A stretch of DNA of 64,000 nt from CAWDCV01 sp963728125 (GTDB lineage: Bacteria > Actinomycetota > Actinomycetes > CAWDCV01). The stretch lies in contig CAVSIZ010000015.1 of assembly GCA_963728125.1 (NCBI GenBank), forward strand, positions 62,001 to 126,000, given 5' to 3'. A program made the position numbers and the translations under genes. The notes beneath the pieces are model-generated. The model was given only the letters and a program-made list of their open reading frames with translations, had not been told where the DNA came from and ran no database searches. The stretch's first letter is position 1. Each line of letters starts with the position of its first letter. Of the stretch, positions 26,005-33,170 are shown piece by piece.

Positions 26005-26610
26005 TCAGTCGCCGGCGTACCGCTGCTCGCGCCACGGGTCACCCTCGTTGTGGTAGCCAAACGTCTCCCAGAAGCCCGGCTGGTCGTGCGAGAGCAGTTC
26101 CAGCCCGCGCACCCACTTGGCCGACTTCCAGAAGTACAGGTGAGGAACCAGAAGCCGCGCCGGGCCGCCATGCTCGGGATCGAGCGGCTCGCCGTCGTAG
26201 GTGTCGACCACCCACGCCTTGCCGTCGGTGACGGCGTCAAGGGGCAGGTTCGTGGTGTAGCCGCCGTCGCTGAACGCCAGCACGTACTCCGCCGCGGTCT
26301 CCACGTCGGCCAGCAGCGTGTCCACGGACACGCCCGACCATGACGTGTCGAACTTGCTCCAGCTCGTCACGCAGTGGATGTCAACGGTCGGGGTCTCGCG
26401 CGGCAGCGACTGAAACTCCGCCCAGGTCCAGCGGGCAACATGGTCGACCTCGCCCTGGATCGTGAAATCCCAGGCGTCGAGATCGGTTCTCGGCGTCGGC
26501 CCAGCGGAGAGCACGGGGAATCCGCCGCCCACGTCGTATTGGCCGGGTGGAAGTCGATCCGACCGTTCTCGACGCCGCCCGGTGAAACCCCGCGAGATGA
26601 AGCTGCCCAC
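26005..26610 (-). CDS. sulfite-oxidase-like molybdopterin oxidoreductase
   Basis: From GTG 26610 (GAGAGG upstream) the protein reads GSFISRGFTGRRRERSDRLP, the usual start of small cytoplasmic sulfite-oxidase-like (YedY-fold) proteins. IHCVTSWSKFDTSW has the cysteine that ligates molybdenum, VLAFSDGGYTTNLPLD follows, and LYFWKSAKWVRGLELL ends the domain. No Tat signal is present, so it acts inside the cell. The substrate is not known; sulfite is not implied. It heads the operon with the FAD reductase, DUF6510, epimerase and acetyltransferase. Confidence 0.85.
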   Translation of the reverse strand: MGSFISRGFTGRRRERSDRLPPGQYDVGGGFPVLSAGPTPRTDLDAWDFTIQGEVDHVARWTWAEFQSLPRETPTVDIHCVTSWSKFDTSWSGVSVDTLLADVETAAEYVLAFSDGGYTTNLPLDAVTDGKAWVVDTYDGEPLDPEHGGPARLLVPHLYFWKSAKWVRGLELLSHDQPGFWETFGYHNEGDPWREQRYAGD

Positions 26611-26838
26611 GCCGACGATCCTCTCGCAGCCACGTGGACCTGGCGAGAGCGGATCGCAAGTATCGACTCGCGGAGACGACGGCATCGAGCACGCGATCGA
26701 GGACGCCATCGCGGAGGACCTCACTTTGGACGGTTTCCCCGCACCGCTCCACCTGCCGATGCTTGCCGGGGTCGCACAGGGCGCGGGGTTCCCGAACCTG
26801 TCCGGCCTCGGCCTGCTGTCCGATCGGGTTCTCAGCCG

Positions 26839-27795
26839 CTACGTCCGCGACATCTCCGCGGAGCGCGACTCGCGATACCACCGCACCGTCTCCGCGCACG
26901 CCTCATCCCACCCGGTCGGAGCGAGCCCGAAAGCCTCCTCTGTCTCCGCCGCGTCGATGACGAAGGGCTGGATGAGCTGGTAGCGCGTCTCCTCGAGCTC
27001 GCGTATCGATGGTGACACCACACCCAGGGCCCGCATGGCCGCGTGGGGGACCACCGCGACCTTGACGGGCGGGACACCTGCAACCCGGCACAGGTCGTGC
27101 ACGGCGTCCCGCTGTGTGCGTGGCGGGTTGGTCGGAACGAGCCAGCGGCGTCCCCAGGCTCGCTCGTCGGCCGCGACGGTGACGAGCGTGCGGGCGACAT
27201 CGGGAACGTAGGTCCAGGAATGCGGTTTGTCGGCCGAGCCCACGACGCGCACACTCTTGCCGGCAAGGACGCGAGGCACCAGGCGGTTGATATGAGACTC
27301 GGCACCGTTGCCGAGGTAATCCGAGCCGCGCACCTCGACGGCTCGCACCCGGCCGGCATCGTGCGCAGCCTTGGCGTCGGCCCACATCTGCGCTCTGACG
27401 CGCCCCTTCGTGCCGGTAGCGGCATCGGGCAGTGAAGCAGTGATGGCTCCGTCTACCGGACCGTACGGGTAGAGGTTGCCGGTCATCACCAGCACCGCGC
27501 CGGAGGCTTCTGCAGCGGCCAGCAGTGCGGCCGCGATGGGCGGCCAGTCGCGGGTCCAGCGGTGGTATTCGGGATTGACGCAGTTGTAGATCGCCGCCGT
27601 GCCTGTGTCGCCAGTCGCGAGTGCGACAAGCGCAGCCACGTCTCCCGCATCCAGCCCTACCCGGTCGATGCGTGGGTGCTCGGGTCCCGAGCCGGACCGG
27701 CTGATGATCGTCACGTACTCTCCGCTGTCGGCTAGCAGCCGCGCGGTGGCGGTTCCCACGGCGCCGGCGCCGACGACGATGTGGTTTGCGCTCAT
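26839..27795 (-). CDS. NAD-dependent epimerase/dehydratase-type protein
   Basis: 318 residues starting MSANHIVVGAGAVGTATARL, a Rossmann motif with GAGAVG in place of the usual GxxGxxG. The body has VLVMTGNLYPYGPVDG (active-site strand) and PHSWTYVPDVARTLVTVAAD, as in SDR enzymes that act on small carbonyl compounds. The Tyr-x-x-x-Lys pair is not clear, so catalysis is uncertain. It is divergent from the TetR gene, with TetR-type operators between; it is probably the regulated target. Confidence 0.75.
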   Translation of the reverse strand: MSANHIVVGAGAVGTATARLLADSGEYVTIISRSGSGPEHPRIDRVGLDAGDVAALVALATGDTGTAAIYNCVNPEYHRWTRDWPPIAAALLAAAEASGAVLVMTGNLYPYGPVDGAITASLPDAATGTKGRVRAQMWADAKAAHDAGRVRAVEVRGSDYLGNGAESHINRLVPRVLAGKSVRVVGSADKPHSWTYVPDVARTLVTVAADERAWGRRWLVPTNPPRTQRDAVHDLCRVAGVPPVKVAVVPHAAMRALGVVSPSIRELEETRYQLIQPFVIDAAETEEAFGLAPTGWDEACAETVRWYRESRSAEMSRT

Positions 27796-27814
27796 TTCTC
27801 ACTCCTAGATCTTC

Positions 27815-27885
27815 GCTCTCATTCGAGAGCACTGCTCTCCCTTCAGAATGGCCGGAGCAACGTTCATTGTCAAGAGCAGTGCTCT
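27815..27885. promoter_or_regulatory. TetR-type operator cluster between divergent genes
   Basis: GAGAGCA-C-TGCTCTC (27825-27839) is a perfect palindrome; AGAGCA-G-TGCTCT (27873-27885) repeats it 47 bases later. A further GCTCTC at 27815-27820 makes an inverted pair with the first site, so five half-sites are present. The cluster covers the promoter region of both the epimerase (minus) and the TetR gene (plus), as expected for a repressor controlling itself and its neighbour. Confidence 0.8.
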
Positions 27886-27918
27886 CGGTTGTTGTCATTG
27901 CTCTTTAAGTCGCGCACA

Positions 27919-28632
27919 ATGACTGACATGACGACGACCGATGCTCAGGGCGTGCGAGCTCGGGTGCGGCGCGAACTGACCGGCGAGATCGTCGAGGCGG
28001 CTCGTCGGCAGCTCGAGGACGTGGGGCCGGCGGCGCTGTCGTTGCGAGCGGTGGCGCGTGAGGTTGGCATGGTGTCGTCGGCGGTGTACCGCTACTTCCC
28101 TAGCCGTGACGAGCTCCTCACGGCACTCATCATCGAGGCATACGACGACCTCGGTGAGGCGGCCGAGCGAGCGGAAGCAAAGGTTCGCCGCAGCGACCTC
28201 ATCGGTCGCTGGCGGGCCATCTGTCGCGCCGTGCGGAGATGGTCGTCAGAGCACCCGCACGAGTACGCCCTGCTGTATGGCACTCCCGTCCCGGGCTACG
28301 ACGCGCCCCAGACCACGATGCCTTCGGCCACTCGGGTCACCGCCCTCCTCATCGGCTTGCTCGATGCCCTGGCGACGGAGAAACGCGACCTCGGGCATGA
28401 CGATGCTCCCGCTGTCCCACGGCCGGCGAGGGCAGCCTTTGCCTCCGCGCGAGCCCTCATGGGCCCCGGGCCGTCGGACGACCTGATCGTTCGTGGCATC
28501 GCCGCGTGGTCCTGGCTGTTCGGCGCTGTTTCGCTCGAACTGTTCGGCCATCGCATCGGCGCAGTTGATAGGGATGCGGTTTTCTTCGACCTGGAAATCG
28601 ACCGGATGGCGGCGTTCATCGGCCTCAGCTAG
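27919..28632 (+). CDS. TetR-family regulator with WHG-type C-terminal domain
   Basis: 237 residues. The helix-turn-helix is SLRAVAREVGMVSSAVYRYF, preceded by IVEAARRQLEDVGPAAL and followed by PSRDELLTALIIEAYDDLG. The C-terminal ligand domain matches the TetR_C/WHG type (EHPHEYALLYGTPVPGY; AWSWLFGAVSLELFGH). The ATG at 27919 lies 34 bases after the second operator palindrome. It is likely an autorepressor that also controls the divergent epimerase gene. Confidence 0.85.
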   Translation: MTDMTTTDAQGVRARVRRELTGEIVEAARRQLEDVGPAALSLRAVAREVGMVSSAVYRYFPSRDELLTALIIEAYDDLGEAAERAEAKVRRSDLIGRWRAICRAVRRWSSEHPHEYALLYGTPVPGYDAPQTTMPSATRVTALLIGLLDALATEKRDLGHDDAPAVPRPARAAFASARALMGPGPSDDLIVRGIAAWSWLFGAVSLELFGHRIGAVDRDAVFFDLEIDRMAAFIGLS

Positions 28633-28641
28633 GAAACGCTC

Positions 28642-29208
28642 CTACCAGATCGCGTCGATGAGGAGCAGAACCCCGAACAGGACGAACGAGGCGGCCGCGC
28701 CGTACCGGATGACCTTCTCTGGCAGTCGGCGACCAAGCTGCTGACCCACGAGGATCGCCAGCGCGTCCGCGGCAACCATCCCGAGCGTCGACCCGAGCCA
28801 GGTGCCGAAGATGTCCTCACGGGTAGCGAGCGTCACCGTCGCGAGCATGGTCTTGTCGCCCAGTTCCGCCAGGAAGAAGGCAACGGCGACCGCCACAACG
28901 GCGGACCGAGTGGTTCGGCCGGCCTTGCTCGCCTCGTCGGCGCTCAGCGTGTCGCCGCGCAGCGTCCAGGCGGCGAAGCCGAAGAAGGCGAGCGCGGCTA
29001 GCACCGAGATTGCGGTGGTCGGCAACGACGCACCCAGCCCCCCGCCGATGGCGACGCTGCCTGCATGGACGACAGCCGTCGCCACGGTGATGCCGATCAA
29101 CACCGGAAGAGCGCGAAACCGGGTTGCGAACGTCAACGCCATGAGCTGGCTCTTGTCACCGAGCTCGGCGATGAACACCACGGCAAAGCTGAGGAGCAGG
29201 GCGTACAC
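28642..29208 (-). CDS. TMEM165/GDT1 (UPF0016) family cation transporter
   Basis: 188 residues from GTG 29208. Two copies of the family signature occur: FIAELGDKSQLMALTFATRF at the start of the first half and FLAELGDKTMLATVTLATRE in the second. Six hydrophobic helices fit the known topology. Bacterial relatives export Mn2+ (MneA/YebN-like role) or exchange Ca2+/Mn2+ for protons. Longer in-frame starts up to 29457 run into the antiporter gene and are rejected. Confidence 0.85.
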   Translation of the reverse strand: MYALLLSFAVVFIAELGDKSQLMALTFATRFRALPVLIGITVATAVVHAGSVAIGGGLGASLPTTAISVLAALAFFGFAAWTLRGDTLSADEASKAGRTTRSAVVAVAVAFFLAELGDKTMLATVTLATREDIFGTWLGSTLGMVAADALAILVGQQLGRRLPEKVIRYGAAASFVLFGVLLLIDAIW

Positions 29209-29275
29209 GGATGAATTCAACGATGCGGCACCGCGACAGCATCCGTCGGTGACCGACCACGAGCGGAGACATGGA

Positions 29276-30503
29276 TCACAGTTCCGGGACCTCCGGCGTC
29301 TGCGCTGCCCGAGCTCGCGCCGCCGCAGACAGGGGGCCACGGATCCGGACCGCAACCAGCGGGTAGATGAGCACCGACAACATGCCGGCGCCGACCATCG
29401 CGGCCGCCGTTCCGCTGGACAGCTGCTTTGCCTCGACACCGAGGGTGCTGATGACAACGACCAGCGGCAGCTGGGTTGCGCTGTAGAAGGCCAGCGCCCC
29501 GCGCTGACGCTGGTCGAGTACCTCGCGGTAGAGCAAGACCGACGGCACCCCGCGGCACACGAGGAACAGGAGCAGGAAGAGCGGCAGGAGGATCAGGGTG
29601 CCCCAATCGGAGAACAGGGCCTGGGCGTCGAAGCGAACACCGCTGACGACGAAGAAGATCGGGATGAGGAAGCCGAAGCCAATGCCGTCGAGTTTGGACT
29701 CCACCGTCCCGTGCTCGTGCTCGGGACCACCGCGAACGAACTGGCGGAAGATCAAGCCGCCCGCGAACGCCCCGAGCAGGATGTCCAGCCCAAGCTCCTC
29801 GGCCGACCAGACCAACCCCAGCAGCAGCAGCATCGCCACCCGAACGGCGAACTGCGAGCTCGTGGCCAAGGTCGCGCCAACCACCCGGGCAAAGCGGGCC
29901 GGCCGTGGCCGGGTCGCGAGAACAATGCCCGGCCACGGCAATGGCGGCGAAGATGAGGAGCACCACGATGGTTCGGGCGGGTCGGCCTCCTTGCAGCACG
30001 AGCGATACCGCGACGATCGGTCCGAACTCGCCCACGGCTCCCGCTGCGAGCAGGAACGTGCCCAGGCGGGTCGCCACTTCGCCGCTGTCGCGCAAGATGG
30101 GCAGCAGTGTTCCGATCGCCGTCGTCGAGACCGCCAACGCCACGTAGGTCCAGGACAGGTCGAGCCAGGCATCGAGCACGATTGCCAACCCAATGCCGAT
30201 CGCCACGGATGATGCCCATCCGGTAAGGGCGAGAGTCAGCGGCTTGCCGCGCACTCGCAGGAAGTCGATTTCGTAGCCGGCGAGGAACATCAGCATTGCT
30301 AGGCCGAGATTCGCGATCAGCTCGACCAGTGGGCCGTCGGCGACCCAGCCGAGCAGGGAAGGTCCGACGATGATCCCGATGAAGATCTCGAGAACGACGC
30401 CGGGGAACCGCACGCGGCCCGACAGTGCATCGACAAGAAGCGGCACCACCGTCGCCACCGCAAGAATCACAAACAGGTCGGTGAGATCCCCGATAGGAAT
30501 CAC
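29276..30503 (-). pseudogene. cation:proton antiporter (CPA2/KefB-like), one frameshift
   Basis: The start frame (ATG 30503) gives MIPIGDLTDLFVILAVATVV, GIIVGPSLLGW and LAMLMFLAGYEIDFLRVRG, the typical N-half of monovalent cation:proton antiporters with the E-I-D helix. The frame changes at 29928-29930, where removing one base from a CCC run (plus strand) joins it to a second frame with ELGLDILLGAFAGGLIFRQF and FGFLIPIFFVVSGVRFDAQ. The repaired protein has about 409 residues. A single homopolymer indel may be a base-calling error or recent loss. Confidence 0.75.
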
Positions 30504-30877
30504 GGTGAGAGACGCCCGAAGTCCGGCCGGCGATGGCGGCCCGCAATGTCGTGGCCGTTGCTCGACCAGCTCCCGGAGCCGTTGCTGCCCGAGCCGTTGT
30601 ACGGCTCCGCGGTGGGTGGCTGCCAGGACTCGGACGCATCCATCCCGTCCGACGTGGCAGTGCTTTGCTCGTCGGGCAGGTCGTCGTCGACTACGCCTGC
30701 TATGTGGCTGGCCATGTCGTCATGCAGAGCAGCATCGTCTGGATCATCGGCATCGCCATACACGAGCGTGAGAACGGCATTGGCAGCCTCGACCCACTGC
30801 TGGCGGCGTTGCCGAGAGAACGGTGCGTCCGACGGGGGCAGCATGGCCATCAACTCGCGAACCAGTGGATGTGTCAT
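30500..30877 (-). CDS. small hypothetical protein coupled to the antiporter
   Basis: 125 residues from ATG 30877: MTHPLVRELMAMLPPSDAPF, a helix with VEAANAVLTLVYGD, then an acidic stretch and a Ser/Gly/Asn-rich disordered tail. Its stop overlaps the antiporter ATG (ATGA), so translation is coupled. Related short proteins ('HPLVREL...MLPP') occur in other actinobacteria; none has a function that I know. A GTG start at 30967 would overlap the LLM gene and is less likely. Confidence 0.55.
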   Translation of the reverse strand: MTHPLVRELMAMLPPSDAPFSRQRRQQWVEAANAVLTLVYGDADDPDDAALHDDMASHIAGVVDDDLPDEQSTATSDGMDASESWQPPTAEPYNGSGSNGSGSWSSNGHDIAGRHRRPDFGRLSP

Positions 30878-30923
30878 CGCGTCCACGCTGCGGCTCCCCT
30901 GGTGCGGCATCCCCTGCCATCGA

Positions 30924-31796
30924 TCATGCCGATGCAACGGCCGCGCGTACAGCGGGCGCGACCTCATTCGCGAAGATCTCTACTTGCCGGACGGCGTCCC
31001 CACCGGGCCACAGCACGTACGCCGTCATTCCCACGTCGAGGGTCAACTGAGTCAGCGTGTCCACCCACCGGCTCACCGGTCCGATGAACGGATCGTCGGA
31101 CCGCTCGTCGGCAATCGTTCCCCCGACGTTGTAGACGCGCGCGATGGTGTGCGGATCACGCCCGGCAGCCGCCGCAGCATCGTCGATACGACGCTGCCGC
31201 TCGGGAAGCGCCGACGGTGGCACATGACCGCTCGACGGCACCCATCCGTCGGCCTTCTGGCCGAGCAGCTGCAGCATTCGCGGTCCGTTGACACCTAGCC
31301 AGATGCCGACATCGTGCTCGGGTACGGGCCCGGGGTTGACGCCGTCGAGCCGGAAGTACCGGCCGGCGTAGCGCGCACCGCGCTCGCCCGTCCACATCCG
31401 ACGGATGACGTCGATGGCCTCGGATAGAGCGGCCACGGCCTCGCCGCCGGACCAGGCGGTGCCGCCCATCGCCTCGATGGCGCGATCGAAGCCGCCCGAG
31501 CCGAGTCCGAGCTCGACGCGGCCGCCGGTGAGAACGTCGAGAGAGGCGACCGACGTGGCAAGCATGGCTGGCGGTCGCAGCGGCAGGTTCGCCACGTCGG
31601 GGAAGAAGCGGATCCGATCCGTGCGAGCCGCGAGCACGCTGATCAGGGTCCAGGTGTCGAGGAACCGCCACTGGTAGGGATGATCCTGGATGCCGACAAG
31701 GTCGAGACCGATCCGGTCGGCGAGCACGACGAGTTCCGTCGCCTCGCGCCAGCGCGCCGTCTCTGGAACGACGGAGATGCCGAAGCTGGGCTGCAT
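30924..31796 (-). CDS. LLM-class F420-dependent oxidoreductase
   Basis: 290 residues of luciferase-like TIM barrel: MQPSFGISVVPETARWREAT start, DLVGIQDHPYQWRFLDTW (first active-site loop), ASLDVLTGGRVELGLGSG and MLQLLGQKADGWVPSSGH. These fit F420-dependent members that use hydride transfer to unknown substrates. It probably has its own promoter in the space shared with the divergent CsoR gene, which carries a CsoR-type operator; copper control of this enzyme is therefore possible. Confidence 0.85.
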   Translation of the reverse strand: MQPSFGISVVPETARWREATELVVLADRIGLDLVGIQDHPYQWRFLDTWTLISVLAARTDRIRFFPDVANLPLRPPAMLATSVASLDVLTGGRVELGLGSGGFDRAIEAMGGTAWSGGEAVAALSEAIDVIRRMWTGERGARYAGRYFRLDGVNPGPVPEHDVGIWLGVNGPRMLQLLGQKADGWVPSSGHVPPSALPERQRRIDDAAAAAGRDPHTIARVYNVGGTIADERSDDPFIGPVSRWVDTLTQLTLDVGMTAYVLWPGGDAVRQVEIFANEVAPAVRAAVASA

Positions 31797-31820
31797 GGTC
31801 GCGACGCTAACCCGGTGGCG

Positions 31821-31835
31821 TACCCCTCCGGGGTA
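31821..31835. promoter_or_regulatory. CsoR-type operator
   Basis: TACCCC-TCC-GGGGTA is a perfect inverted repeat 11 bases before the CsoR start and 25 bases from the divergent LLM start. G-rich/C-rich palindromes of this TACCC...GGGTA type are the recognised operators of CsoR/RcnR-family repressors. It could control both genes. Confidence 0.8.
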
Positions 31836-31846
31836 TCCTGCGCCAC

Positions 31847-32128
31847 ATGGCGGGGTACGTGGCGGAGAAGGATGCCTACCTCAGTCGACTGCGCCGCATC
31901 GAGGGCCAGATTCGCGGCCTGCAGCGGATGATCGACGAGGACGTCTACTGCATCGACGTCCTCACTCAGGTCAGCGCAGCGACCAAGGCGCTGCAATCCG
32001 TTGCGCTCGGCCTGCTCGAGGAGCACCTCGCGCACTGCGTCACCGAAGCCGCCCGCGCCGGTGGTGAGGAGGGCGACGCCAAGGTACGCGAGGCCGCCGA
32101 CGCCATCGCCCGGCTCGTCCGTTCGTAG
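31847..32128 (+). CDS. csoR: CsoR-family metal-sensing repressor
   Basis: 93 residues, all-helical DUF156 protein. The copper-binding Cys-His-Cys set is present: Cys35 (VYCIDVLTQ), His60 and Cys64 (EEHLAHC). RLRRIEGQIRGLQRMI is the conserved DNA-binding helix. Family members leave their G/C-rich operators when Cu(I) binds. No copper pump or chaperone gene is adjacent, so the regulated copper genes lie elsewhere, or the sensor serves the divergent LLM enzyme. The operator overlaps the promoter, implying autorepression. Confidence 0.85.
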   Translation: MAGYVAEKDAYLSRLRRIEGQIRGLQRMIDEDVYCIDVLTQVSAATKALQSVALGLLEEHLAHCVTEAARAGGEEGDAKVREAADAIARLVRS

Positions 32129-32134
32129 TAGCCC

Positions 32135-32743
32135 CTACGGCACCGCGGAGAGCTCGCCGACGGGTACGGCGGTCGAGAGAGTGTTCTCCGGACCGGGCAG
32201 CGGACACGCCCACGACTCGTCGTACGCGCACGAGGGCTGGTAGGCGAAGTTGAGGTCGACGATCAGCCGGTCGTCGACGCCGCCGAGGTCGGCGCCCTTG
32301 ATCGTGTCGAGGAGGTAGCGCCCGCCGCCGTACGAGAGCGTGCCGCTGGTGGCGTCCCTCATCGGCAGGAAGAGCCCGCCGGCGTACCCGACGATCCACC
32401 ACGCGTCGAGCGTCCCGAGGTCGGCGAGCCCCACCCGGCCGACGCGGCGGTACGTCACCACATCGTCGGTGCCGGTCTGTACCTGCCGCTGTCCGGGCTC
32501 GGCTGTCTCGATAGGCACGACGAAGCGGTACGCCGGGTCGTAAGGCGCGACATTGTCGCGGTAGTCATCGCGCCGATCCGGAGGTAGCGGAGACGCTGGA
32601 TGCGTACGCAGCAGCGCGCTGCGACCCGACAGCCACACGTCGTGGGCGGCCTGAACGCTGACGGCCCGGGCGGTCGTGCGGACGGAGTCGTACAGCGCGG
32701 TGACGCGACGGCGCCAGTCGAGCACGTCCCAGTCGGACATCAC
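32135..32743 (-). CDS. DUF1684-family protein
   Basis: 202 residues. The family core is clear: YDPAYRFVVPIETAEPGQ, then GGRYLLDTIKGADLGG, DDRLIVDLNFAYQPSCAYDE and WACPLPGPENTL. DUF1684 proteins are cytosolic in actinobacteria and some are secreted in Bacteroidetes; no reaction is known. No signal peptide here. It converges on csoR, with stops six bases apart. Confidence 0.85.
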   Translation of the reverse strand: MMSDWDVLDWRRRVTALYDSVRTTARAVSVQAAHDVWLSGRSALLRTHPASPLPPDRRDDYRDNVAPYDPAYRFVVPIETAEPGQRQVQTGTDDVVTYRRVGRVGLADLGTLDAWWIVGYAGGLFLPMRDATSGTLSYGGGRYLLDTIKGADLGGVDDRLIVDLNFAYQPSCAYDESWACPLPGPENTLSTAVPVGELSAVP

Positions 32744-32765
32744 TGCCGGTGTCCGCTGACCGGCG

Positions 32766-33119
32766 TTAGTACCAGAAGATGCCTAGCGATCCGGTGCCGA
32801 TCCACACGATCGCGAGGAGCACGACGAGCAAGGTGAACAGGATGAGCAGCTGCCGGCCGACATTGGATCGGCGTTCGTACGCGCCGTAGCCCTCGCCATG
32901 GGCATCGTCATGAGCACCGTCGTGTCCAGCGTTGTTATGTGCACTGTCGTTATGTGCGGTGTCGGAGCCGCCATGAGCATCCGGCGGCTCGCCCTCGAAG
33001 TGCGCCGGGCGGCTCACGGTCAAAGCGCGTGAGCCGAGCTCCCCGGATGAGCGCAGGATGAAAAGCATCAGCACGCCGATGATGACGATGAAGCCGATCT
33101 TCTCGGCGGAGTCCCACAC
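32766..33119 (-). CDS. two-helix membrane protein with histidine-rich linker
   Basis: 117 residues: one helix at the N-terminus (KIGFIVIIGVLMLFILRSSG), one at the C-terminus (LLILFTLLVVLLAIVWIGTG), and between them a linker with about ten histidines in a loose repeat (AHNDSAHNNAGHDGAHDDAH). The linker may bind metal ions, but low-complexity drift is also possible. Family unknown. Confidence 0.55.
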   Translation of the reverse strand: MWDSAEKIGFIVIIGVLMLFILRSSGELGSRALTVSRPAHFEGEPPDAHGGSDTAHNDSAHNNAGHDGAHDDAHGEGYGAYERRSNVGRQLLILFTLLVVLLAIVWIGTGSLGIFWY

Positions 33120-33170
33120 AGCGTCGAACGCTACCGGCTGACCGGCCCGGTCACCACGGGCCAGGACGGA

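Noticed and set aside
26462..26983. Plus-strand 173-codon frame across the space between the sulfite-oxidase-like and epimerase genes
   Set aside because: It overlaps both real genes on the other strand and shows no recognisable motif or ribosome site.
29209..29275. Possible manganese (yybP-ykoY) riboswitch ahead of the GDT1 gene
   Set aside because: The short space lacks the conserved GGGGAGUA-type core, and the 67 bases available are too few.
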